Assembly: GCF_029784155.1 (NCBI RefSeq) | Contig: NC_073693.1 | Span: forward strand, 166,957,104-167,021,103 | Source of the DNA: Uranotaenia lowii | Lineage: Eukaryota > Arthropoda > Insecta > Diptera > Culicidae | Direction: 5' to 3' | DNA length: 64,000 nucleotides | Shown here: positions 10,962 through 21,292 of the stretch, piece by piece | Layout of the letters: each line of letters opens with the position of its first letter | Numbering within the stretch: the stretch's first letter is position 1 | Made by a program: the position numbers and the translations under genes | The notes under the pieces: model-generated | Database searches by the model: none | The model's input: only the letters and a program-made list of their open reading frames with translations | What the model was told of the DNA's origin: nothing

Positions 10962-12047
10962 TAGAGATGTACCGAATATTCGGTCGGCCGAATACCGCCG
11001 AAAAACCGTTAAGCCGAATATTCGGCTCACCGAATAGTTGAGCTAAGTATTCGACCGAATAGGCCGAATAGGCCGAATATCTATTTACTACAGACTTGTA
11101 AAATGTTTCAATGATTTTGGATAATTTATAAAATATCCAAAAGTAATGTTGTAAAAGCTACACAATCATTAAAAACTTATGGTTTCAGCAAAACATCTAA
11201 GGTGCATGTATCTTTCACTGTAATTCGTACAGGAGAATGCAGACAAGTATCGTTTTATACTTTGATTATAGTTTATCCCAGATTTTCTGAATTCAGGCTT
11301 GCCCATAAATCCAGTATAGATTCCAGATAAGTAAAATCTGTCCGGGATGTCCAGATATAGTATAAAACTTCCCGAATTTTGCTCGGATTTATTCAGATTA
11401 TTTACCAAATCAAATAAAAAACTCAAGTTTTTCTTTGAAAATTTTAGATTTGTGTTCAATAACGATTTTTGAAAACTTCTAAATTAACATAAATTTTGGC
11501 CTTTTCTATTTTTTTAAAATCGTCCTGAACCGTGTAAATACGTGTGTTTGAAAGTTTGGTATGCTTTTGGTTAAAGATCTTTCTTTTCAACAACTATTTT
11601 GAAGATATCTAGCTCAAATTGGACCTTCATCTAATTCAATACCAAAGAAGTAATTTCAAATAGTTTGGCACTCGTTTCGACATGTCTTGTCCCAGATTTC
11701 ATGAGAACGCAATCTTGTTGGTGATAAACGCCCTAGAAGTGACTAGTCATCTGATGGCTTTTCAGTTATTGGTAATATTTTCAAATTCAGAACCCATACT
11801 TAAAAAATATCTTGTAATACATCATCCGATTATATCAACTGGTTGAAAATAATCGACTAAAAACATGAGGTGTATAAATATGGCAGAAATAAAAAGCATT
11901 AAAATAATCACTTAAGTATTTTTCACCAAAAATTCAATAGAATATTCGACCGAATATTCGGCCGAATATTCGTTTGGCCGAATAGTTGAAAAGGTCAATA
12001 TTCGGTATTCGGCCGTTCGCCGAATACCACTATTCGGTACATCTCTA
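10962..12047. mobile_element. Non-autonomous hAT-type element, 1086 bp
   Basis: Terminal inverted repeats TAGAGATGTACCGAATA and the inverse, flanked by an exact 8-bp duplication CTTATGAG (10,954-10,961 and 12,048-12,055). Both subterminal regions are packed with repeats of the palindrome CGAATATTCG and related GGCCGAATA words, plausible transposase-binding sites. TAGAGATG-type ends plus an 8-bp duplication fit hAT. No transposase frame is seen. Confidence 0.85.
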
Positions 12048-12055
12048 CTTATGAG

Positions 12056-14959
12056 AGTTCAAGCAAGCCTCTAACATAAAACGATAATTTTATGATGCAT
12101 GGTGGTTGATATTATTAGCAATTTAATGGATCTGTTTTAGATAATCGTTCAAATCAAACCTGAAGCAGAGAGGTATACACAATTGCCCTCATACTTATAC
12201 AGTTTGTAAAAAAAATTATCACAAGGTTGAAACTGTGGATAAAATAAAGGGAAAAACTCCGAGCAGGGTTGGTCGGCTCTTCTCAAACAACAAAGAGCCG
12301 GGAGAAACCAACACTGTTTTCAGTTCGGCTTCCGAATGTAATCCTCTTTCGCTGATCGTGCTCCACTCGTTACCCGAGTTTACACGAGCTGTATGTAAGT
12401 GACTCGGACGGCAAGTGTGAGAGCATTTGCATCCGAGTGGGAGAAAGAGAATTCTAAACAAAGAGCGCCCTGTGTTTCAGTCATACACCTCAGAGTAAAG
12501 AAGGAAAAAATAATTTAGACTCCCACCACACAACGTAGAAAAAATATAAACAATTTCTGCTCCGCTACCATGCCTACTGCTGTAAGCTGTTTTGAATTTT
12601 TTTTTTGCAAAAGGTAGCGTTCGAAGAAGAGGTGACAGGTGGTTTCATCAAAAAATTAGGACATCGCGAAGAACAAAAACCTGGATTTTTCAGGACCCCA
12701 GTAGATTGGTGGAAATGAAATGCAGCTCTACTTTGATTGCATAAATTAAGGCGTAATAGCGGTGCAGTATACGCCTTAATTTATGCAGCAGTAGAGATAT
12801 GAAGTTAGGTGGCTTTTAGTTTATACCGAAAAACACCGTTCAAATATCATCTGAACCGAAGATTACCATTGGTTTAAGAGGTTAAATTGTTTTTATTGCA
12901 AAATCAATTGCAATTAAGATCAGGACGACTTCTAGAAGATCAGGACCGCTGGCGCTTTGATTCGGAAAGTAGCATCTTTTCTCGTGAACGTACCAAGAAT
13001 AAACTGAGTTAGCTCTCGAATTCTCCTCAGAAGGAATTCTCTTCATCAGCGGATATGAATGCGCTCGCTCACTCTTGTGTGTTGACAATCTCACTCTTCA
13101 TTTCAGTGCGATTTATCTCTCCCCGCACCGATTGGGGGAGCAGACGAAAAAATTGCACTCTCTTTCACTGGACAAGCCGATCTGAGGAGTTTTGCCACCC
13201 ATGACTCCGAGAATGTCCGAGTACCAAAAATTCGGCAATGCTCGACTCGTTAAATAAATTTCCCACCTCGTGAACAAAAATTTTAGGTTTATGAGGATTT
13301 TAAGGGAACTAGCTTGGGGAAGCAGTTTTATTAAGGTTTCATTGTGCTTTCAAAGATGAAACCTTTTTTTATGTAAGTATTGAATCTTTTTTTTTTTTCA
13401 TTTATTTGGTTGGATTCTAACTTCTGCAAGTCATTCATCCCTATCTTTTCGCAAATATTTTAGGCTAATAAATAAAGAGGCGAAATTGAGAGAAAATGAC
13501 TGAAAAAAAAGAGACAGATAATATGAAAAAAAAAATTGTTTAAGATCTTGGGATCTTTTTTTTATTTACTTGGTCCTTAGGATTTTAACATCTGGATGTC
13601 ATTCATCCCTCCATATCCTGGGATCGATTTTACGCAAATGTATGGGACATTTAAATCCAGATTTTTATTGAGTTGAAATCCTCACGGTGAATTTTGATTT
13701 GAGTGTTTGAAATGGATGGTTTAAAAAAATCATTTTAAAACGGTTTAGGACCTCGTAGAATGAGTTATTGGGATGAATAAACCCATTGGGCTTAAAATCC
13801 CGAAAAAAAAGAAAAAAAAAGTAGAATGAGTTAAAAAGAGTTCATAAAAAACATCTATAGATTTAGGGTATTCTTTTACTTTGATTACACTACCAATTAC
13901 AAAGGGCTCATCTCCTCAATCCTACCTCAAATCAAAGCGTAGGTAAATAAACTATAGGTAGCAGTAGGTATGATTAATTTCCAGTCGGGCTGTGATTTCC
14001 TCGAATGCTATTTGTTCACGTGCTCGTAACAGTTTTTTATAAGTAAGAGATCTTTTCAATTTTTGTAATTTTTATTGTTCTGTAAGACATTATGATTATA
14101 CTGTAAGACAAAACGTAAACGTAGGTTGTGAGTTGAATGAATATAGTGTTTAAATTAATAAGTTAATTGTTAATCTATTAAGAACATATGAAAATTTCTG
14201 CTGTTTGTCCACTATAAAAGCTTTTTTGAGAATGACTGAGATTCGCTTAATTAAAAAAAATCCACACTTGTGATGATCCGAGTAAAAAAAAATCGTAAAC
14301 TATTTGTTTTTTTTTTCGATGTTGAGGTTGAGTAAGTCTTCAATATTTTAACCAAGTAAACTAATTTTCTATCTTTATTTCTTTATTGGAGGGGATCGGT
14401 AACCTATTTCTGGCTTTTGACACTGATTATCTACCTAGGAATCTGCTCGTAGTATAAAGATTTTAATATTTAAACAGCTATAAACTGGTTTTAATAATGT
14501 ACAAACATTTAGAAATTATTCTGAAAAACAAAGACTTTGGTTTATATAAAGTGATAGCCGATTTTATTGTAACATGTAACATAGATGTTTAAAACCTTTT
14601 ATATTTTAACAACACTTGGCCGGTTATGTAATTAGAGGTAAAGCCAATAAATAGTTAAGGAAAAAAAAAAAAAAAAAAAAACATTTTACTATTGGAATAG
14701 ATTCGGTAGCGGTTACTTTTTCCGGTATCGTGCAAGGTAATACATGCCAGAAATTTATGACCATTGTTCGATTCCTCTTAGCTAACAATAACATTTTCCT
14801 TTGGTTTTCTGCGTACTAACAGCACGAAATATTTTTAACAAAAAAAAAATCAAAATTCTACATTTTTCGAACAAGTTGAATGACCGAACGGTTCTGAACC
14901 CGGTAATTTAGTAGTCTTAAAAATAACTAATTCAAAATTTTATTAAACTTCGTCCACAG
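12056..14959. other. Non-coding stretch upstream of the first CLC coding exon
   Basis: No coding region recognised. It contains a perfect hairpin at 12,739-12,786, related words ending in GTCATTCATCCCT near 13,440 and 13,605 that suggest a decayed repeat, and an A-run near 14,661-14,681. It is probably intronic if the CLC gene starts upstream. Confidence 0.5.
12739..12786. repeat. Perfect 17-bp hairpin
   Basis: Arms GCATAAATTAAGGCGTA (12,739-12,755) and the inverse (12,770-12,786) around a 14-nt loop. Shorter complementarity continues outward (CTCTACT with AGTAGAG). It could be a very small inverted-repeat element or a structured RNA; no homology evidence either way. Confidence 0.7.
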
Positions 14960-14976
14960 GAATCTCGTTTGCCGGT

Positions 14977-17865
14977 ATGACGGACACAAGTGATGATATT
15001 CCCGGCATTGGTCAGTACGATGATTTCCACACCATCGACTGGCAGCGGGACATTGCGCGGGATCGTATGCGACATCGGTACATCGTCAAGAAACGGCAGG
15101 ATTCCTTTTGGGATCTTATAAAGGTAGGTGATCTTCTTATTTTTTTAAATTTATACGATGGAATAATTTATTTTCATATTTCTTTTTAGGGAGCACACGA
15201 TGCTTCATCGGGATGGGTATGCGTGTTGCTGGTAGGACTTTTTACTGGATGCGTGGCCGGTGTTATCGACATCGGTGCAAGCTGGATGACTGACTTAAAG
15301 TTCGGCATTTGCCCACAGGCTTTCTGGTTGAACCGAGAGCAATGCTGTTGGTCCTCGAATGAGACCAGCTTCGTCAGCGGTAATTGTTCGCAGTGGTTCA
15401 CGTGGTCCGAAATCCTGGCGTCGTCTCGGGACGGAGTTGGGGCCTACATCATATCATACTTTTTCTACATTGCGTGGGCGTTACTGTTTGCTTTGCTCGC
15501 CGCTTCTCTGGTTCGCATGTTTGCACCATACGCATGTGGTTCCGGTATACCGGAGATCAAAACCATTCTGTCCGGATTCATTATCCGCAGTTACTTAGGC
15601 AAATGGACGTTAATCATCAAGTCTGTGGGTCTGATACTGGCTGTATCAACCGGACTCAGCCTTGGCAAAGAAGGTCCAATGGTGCATATAGCCAGTTGCA
15701 TTGGAAACATTCTGTCCTACTTATTTCCTAAATATGGAAGAAACGAAGCTAAGAAGCGTGAAATAATATCAGCCGCTGCGGCAGCTGGAGTGTCTGTAGC
15801 TTTCGGTGCTCCGATCGGTGGCGTACTTTTCAGTTTAGAGGAGGTGTCCTACTACTTCCCGCTGAAAACACTTTGGAGATCTTTCTTTTGCGCCTTGATA
15901 GCCGCATTTATTTTGAGATCGATAAATCCATTCGGCAACGAGCACTCCGTCCTTTTCTATGTGGAGTACAACAAACCTTGGATATTTTTCGAGCTGGTGC
16001 CCTTCATTGGACTTGGAATCATTGGAGTAAGTACAAACTTTGAGAGTCAAAATACGTTAATAATAATCGATTTTTTTCTTAAATTAAAGGGATGTATAGC
16101 AACACTTTTCATCAAAGCCAACCTCTGGTGGTGTCGGTTCCGCAAATACAGCAAACTTGGCCAGTACCCGGTTACCGAAGTTCTGGTTGTGACTTTCATC
16201 ACTGCTGTAATTGCCTATCCAAATCATTACACCAGAATGAACACCAGCGAACTAATTTATTTGCTGTTCAGCCAGTGTGGAATATCCAATAGGGATTATC
16301 TTTGGTATGGAACTGGACATTGAAGCCAATCTATTTCCTCAATATCCTTGCTATTTTACCTTTCTACAGTGACTACAATCGTAACTTCACCGATGTCAAC
16401 TCAGCTATTGAAATTGCGGCTGCTGGTCCGGGCGTGTACAAAGCAATTTGGCTGCTAACGCTGGCCTTGGTCATGAAGCTGGTGATGACGATCTTCACCT
16501 TTGGTATGAAAGTACCCTGTGGATTGTTTATCCCGTCCTTAGCGCTGGGTGCTATCATGGGTCGCATCGTTGGTATAGGTAAGTTTTAAACATCCCTTTG
16601 TTCCAAAAAAAAGATGATAATAGAATGGTAATCTCATAGGAATGGAACAGTTAGCGTATCACTATCCGAAGATCTGGATATTCTCTGGCGAATGCTCAAC
16701 AGGAGACGACTGTATTACGCCCGGGTTGTATGCAATGGTTGGAGCAGCGGCTGTCCTCGGCGGGGTTACCAGAATGACAGGTAAATTTATCCGTTTAAAA
16801 ATCTAAAGTCTTTTATTAAAATTAAAATTTTGTGTTTTAAACCAAAGCTATGGTTATTGCGTTAACCGTAATTTATTAAACTAAACCCCAACTACCTACC
16901 TAATTACTTTATTTTTCTTATCTCATAGTTTCACTGGTGGTCATAATGTTTGAACTGACTGGAGGAGTTCGGTATATAGTTCCACTGATGGCGGCTGCAA
17001 TGGCATCCAAATGGGTTGGTGACGCTTTGGGAAGACAGGTGACTATCAATCTTAGCAGCGATCTTCCTTGAAATACAGAAAAACTTATGCCTTTTGATTT
17101 TCAGGGTATTTATGATGCGCACATAGCTTTGAACGGGTATCCGTTCCTGGACAGTAAAGACGAGTTCCAGCATACGACCCTAGCTGCTGATGTTATGCAA
17201 CCAAAGTAAGTTTTCAATAGATTTTGCTAGCCTTTATAAATTTACTTTTATTTTGTCATTTCTTACAGACGTAACGAAACTCTATCCGTAATTACTCAGG
17301 ACTCGATGACGGTGGACGAAATCGAGACCCTTCTAAAAGAGACTGAACACAACGGCTACCCGGTGGTCGTGTCGAAGGAGAACCAATATCTCGTTGGCTT
17401 TGTTCTTCGAAGAGATCTTAATCTCGCTATCGGTAATATAAAAATGTTATCCCGTAGCCTTCCCACTGTGGGTGATGATACTGATTTCGGTTCATCAACA
17501 GCAAATGCACGGCGTCTGATTGATGGTATAACTGGCCAGTCGCTGGTGATATTCACATCGGCACAACCGGTACAAAATCTGGGCCCTTCGCCATTGAAGC
17601 TCAAGAAGATTCTGGATATGGCTCCGATCACGGTTACCGATCAGACACCGATGGAAACGGTTGTGGATATGTTCAGGAAACTAGGCCTCCGACAAACGCT
17701 GGTGACACACAATGGGTAAGTAGCTTGATGCTTCGTGTTCGCTTAGAATCCTTTCATAATAATGTATTCCACAGTCGTCTGCTGGGTGTTATCACCAAAA
17801 AAGATGTTCTACGCCATGTGAAACAGATGGATAACGAAGATCCAAATACGGTTCTTTTCAACTAG
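14977..17865 (+). CDS. ClC-c: CLC-3/4/5-type 2Cl-/H+ exchanger (ClC-c)
   Basis: Nine coding exons: 14977-15123, 15190-16026, 16090-16304, 16370-16578, 16640-16780, 16929-17038, 17105-17205, 17269-17715 and 17775-17865. All junctions are GT/AG and phases match, giving 765 residues. The family exchanges chloride for protons in endosomal and lysosomal membranes. Visible: the N-terminal [15 protein letters not shown] block, selectivity motif GSGIPEIK near residue 166, gating glutamate E210 in GKEGP, and proton glutamate E267 in SLEEVSYYF. The two glutamates mark an exchanger rather than a channel. Two cytoplasmic CBS domains follow, ending with a conserved [13 protein letters not shown] block. 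The exon with the chosen ATG starts at 14960 and stays open upstream (17 nt), so a longer N-terminus from an earlier exon is possible. The 63-bp intron 16027-16089 is a multiple of three and has no stop. Confidence 0.96.
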
Positions 17866-18067
17866 AGGGCTTCCATTTTTACATTTCTTCTGTTTTGTTT
17901 GTTCAATAATGTATCTTCATCCAAATTGGTATGCACACAGTTATAAATCTATTTATTAGACACTCACTTTTTGATTTCATGTATGCAATTGAAAAAAAAA
18001 CTGAATCTATCCTCCTTGACGGAAGGTCAAATATTAGGACTGCGTTCCAGGGTACGCTTCTGAATGC

Positions 18068-18073
18068 AATAAA
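18068..18073 (+). terminator. Candidate poly(A) signal of the CLC gene
   Basis: AATAAA about 200 bp past the CLC stop codon. Position fits; use is not shown. Confidence 0.4.
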
Positions 18074-18833
18074 GTTTTACCACTAAATACTGATATTTTA
18101 CAATACAACTTAGATTGAATTACGTTCGATTCGAATCGCCGAAAACTGCTGTGAACAAAAAAAGTTAGAGCATCGTATTATATATACATATATTTCTGTT
18201 AAAATATATCATAATTTAGTGTGAACAACCTCCATTTGGAATATCATTTAGAAAGCATCAAGAGTTAATCGATACCTTTCGATCAGTTTAGAAAATCAGC
18301 TGTTTTTGAGTATTAGTGAGGCAGGTTTAGGCCGTAGTGAAACAGCTCTATTAGAAAATTTTATACAACGTTAGCCGATTTTGTACTATACCATATTGAA
18401 AAGGGAGGGAACTTAACAAAAAAAAAAAGTGCAGACACCGAACAAAGATGACCATTTTCGGATGTTTCGACTTACGTACGTGATCGGGAAGATTCGTATT
18501 ACCTAATAGCCTAAATACAGTACGTTCAATTATGAGCATTTTGAAGTTCAGTTATAACTCGTGAGTCGATGGTTGGTTCCACGCGAATGATAATAAAATG
18601 TATATTTATGTAATAAAGTCGTATCTTCTTAAATTTATTTATCTTTTGTTGAAAGAAAATCATTATGTAGCTACTTATGAATAACACAAAAAGTTGTTTT
18701 TCTTTGGATAAATAGGTACTTGAGGTTAATTTTTAAATTGTAATTCGTTCTGGTAATTCCAATCGATATCTCATAGTACGCAATAATGATTTTATGTTAA
18801 AGCTTTCGAGTATGTCTGTGCAATGATCTTTTA

Positions 18834-18997
18834 CGGTGCGTTCGTAATTTTTTTTTTGCATCAGTCGATCATTTTTTTTGGTATACCGATGTCACATCAC
18901 CTTTCAAAGCTTTTTCATACAGTTGGCTTTAATTTACGAACGCCAGCATCGATAAAAAATCACTTCGATAAAAAAAAATCGATTTACGAACGCGCCG
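18834..18997. mobile_element. Small inverted-repeat element with TTA duplication
   Basis: 164 bp with ends CGGTGCGTTCGTAA and TTACGAACGCGCCG, flanked by TTA on both sides (18,831-18,833 and 18,998-19,000). A 3-bp TWA duplication and GGTGCGTTCG-like ends fit a PIF/Harbinger-derived MITE. The inside is A/T runs and GATCGA-like words. Confidence 0.7.
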
Positions 18998-19337
18998 TTA
19001 GTTTCTTTTAGAGTTCAATTAACGAATAAATTTAGTAAAACGAAACACAGAAAATCTGTTAAATTAAAATTTTAAATTAAATATAGTTATTAAATTTAAA
19101 AAAATGAACTTGAAATTTCGGGAAAAATTTAAAGACCTCCGGCGCAAATTGTTGGATAATAAAAAAAACCCAATGGCCCATATGGCACTTCTGTATTGCT
19201 TTGCCCAACTCAAAACCCATCTACTAGTGATTATTTTCTGAGGGTGTTGTTTACTTGTTTTGATTTATTAAAATTTTCATCGATGCTCACAGTTCTGGTT
19301 TGTTATCAGAAATATTCGAAAGTTTTATTAATTCATA

Positions 19338-20363
19338 ATGTCTTCGTTCATAAAACGCAGTGTAAAGAACAAGTTTGCAAGAAAACGCAAACAATCCTCC
19401 TCTGAATCAGGTATGTTCATTACATTTTTTTTTGTAATTATTCAATAATTAACTTGATGAAAAATCACTTTTTCACTTTAAGATGAAGAACAATCCTCGG
19501 CTGTCGTAACGGGTCTGGACAAAAAGAAGAAAGCTAACCCCAATGTCCAGAGCACATCTTCGTTAAAATTTCAACGGAAAACCGTGAACAATAGTTCTTC
19601 CGAAGAGGGATCAGACAACGATGACGGCACAGGAGCAGTCGGAGTCAATTACATGTCAAATCGTTCGGCCGCTCCAACCGGCCCTCAGGATCAAGGAGCG
19701 ACAGCAGAATTGGAAATAGAAACTGACAAAGCACAAGATGCACAAGCAATTTTCCAGAAAAGCCTCGAAATTAACAAAGAACTTGAAGGGAAGGAGGACG
19801 ACAAAATTTACAGAGGAATGAATAATTACACCCAGTTTTACAAGAAGAAAGACACCGCCCAGGGAAACGCTGCCTCCGGTATGGTACGGAAGGGTCCTAT
19901 CCGCGCGCCTTCGAACATACGATCGACAGTTCGTTGGGATTACCAGCCCGATATTTGTAAAGATTACAAAGAAACAGGGTACTGTGGGTTCGGAGATAGC
20001 TGTAAGTTCTTGCATGACCGTAGCGATTACAAACACGGCTGGCAGTTGGAAAAGGAGGGCGGAACGACCGGTGGCACCTACGCCGATGATTCCGACGGGG
20101 ACGACACTAAGTACGAGATACATTCCGACGACGAGGAGCTACCGTTCAAATGCTACATCTGCAGGGAGAGCTTCGTAGATCCGATTGTTACCAAGTGTAA
20201 ACACTACTTCTGTGAAAAATGCGCCTTGGCAAACTATAAAAAATCGTCACGGTGCGCCATTTGTGGCCAACAGACGAACGGAGTATTCAATCCAGCCAAA
20301 GAACTGATCGCCCGTTTAAAAGCTCGTGAAATCCAAGAAGGGGATGATTCTGATAGTGATTGA
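19338..20363 (+). CDS. RNF113A: RNF113A/Cwc24-type zinc finger and RING splicing factor
   Basis: Two exons, 19338-19410 and 19483-20363, joined in phase to 317 residues (human RNF113A is 343). The family joins the activated spliceosome and acts as a RING-type ubiquitin ligase in the nucleus. The ATG is the first in the frame and the N-terminus ([17 protein letters not shown]) fits the family. A Lys/Ser/Asp/Glu-rich low-complexity part follows, then a CCCH zinc finger near residues 183-202 (C-x8-C-x5-C-x3-H) and a C3HC4 RING finger near 248-286 starting CYICRESF. The C-terminus is acidic. A BEL retrotransposon begins 295 bp past the stop and may sit in the 3' UTR. Confidence 0.95.
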
Positions 20364-20658
20364 ATACATGTTTTGGATAGCGAATTGGTTTCGTTTTTTC
20401 TCTTAGGAATGAATTTGAGAAATTGTCTGTTAGACAATTGAGAAACTTCAAAACGACTGAATAGTGAATGCAAATTTGACTTGAAGATTCAAATTTATTT
20501 CTTTGACTTTGCTTGGAAGTATAATGTCGTACATCAGCGACACGTGGCGGAATATTTTGCAACTTTCAAAACCTTGTCATTTCGTTGCATAACCAAAGGC
20601 GAATTTATTTAGTAAAGGAAGGTATCAACGTGTAATTTTGAAATTCCTATTTTGATCC

Positions 20659-21265
20659 TGTTCGCCGCAACAGCCTCTTGATTGAACACAGCTATCGCAA
20701 ACTACAGCGACCTGCTCCGACTGATCCGAGATGTAGGACTGACAGATTACCCTAGGGATGAAATGAGAAAGTGAGAATGATGACTGGCAAAATGATAAGG
20801 GAGAGTGAAGATAAGGATTAGTATGTAAACAAGGTAGTTGATTATCGCAGTAAAGTTAGGATATTGAAATCATCGATTTGGTAAAAACTTTGTATTTTCC
20901 TCCATATTTAAACAAATAACGTTTCACAAACTTACAGGCTAGACATACTGTACAACTATCCGTTATTCCGTAGTTGAGTTTCGTAGTGAATTTACGACTC
21001 AGATAGGTAATTGTGGCCATCGAATTCGCTGTGAAAAAAGCGGTTATTAATAGATTAATTACAGGCTAGGAATCCAATTCTTTAGTGAAATCGGTTGTGG
21101 AACAGTTGGATAAGAAGTCGGAGACTGAATTGTAAGTCGAATTTATTTATTTTATAAGTCTAAAACCTATCCTAAATATAAAATTTTTCTACAGCTTTGA
21201 GCTGCTAACACTCGAAACGAGTTTGTTTGGTTTGCTACAAGAACTCCGTTAAAACTGTCCCAACA
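20659..21265 (+). repeat. 5' LTR of the BEL element
   Basis: 607 bp, matched over its full length to the 3' LTR. Near its end it holds an intron-like segment, GTAAGT at 21,132 to TTTTTCTACAG ending at 21,194 (63 bp). Confidence 0.95.
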
Positions 21266-21292
21266 TTTCTCAAAGAATTCAACCGGAGCAGG

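Noticed and set aside
16302..16589. Separate 95-codon ORF at the CLC locus
   Set aside because: It reads an intron tail and then CLC exon 4; the donor at 16,305 and acceptor at 16,369 explain it.
18823..19011. 62-codon plus-strand ORF
   Set aside because: It is the inside of the small TTA-flanked inverted-repeat element.
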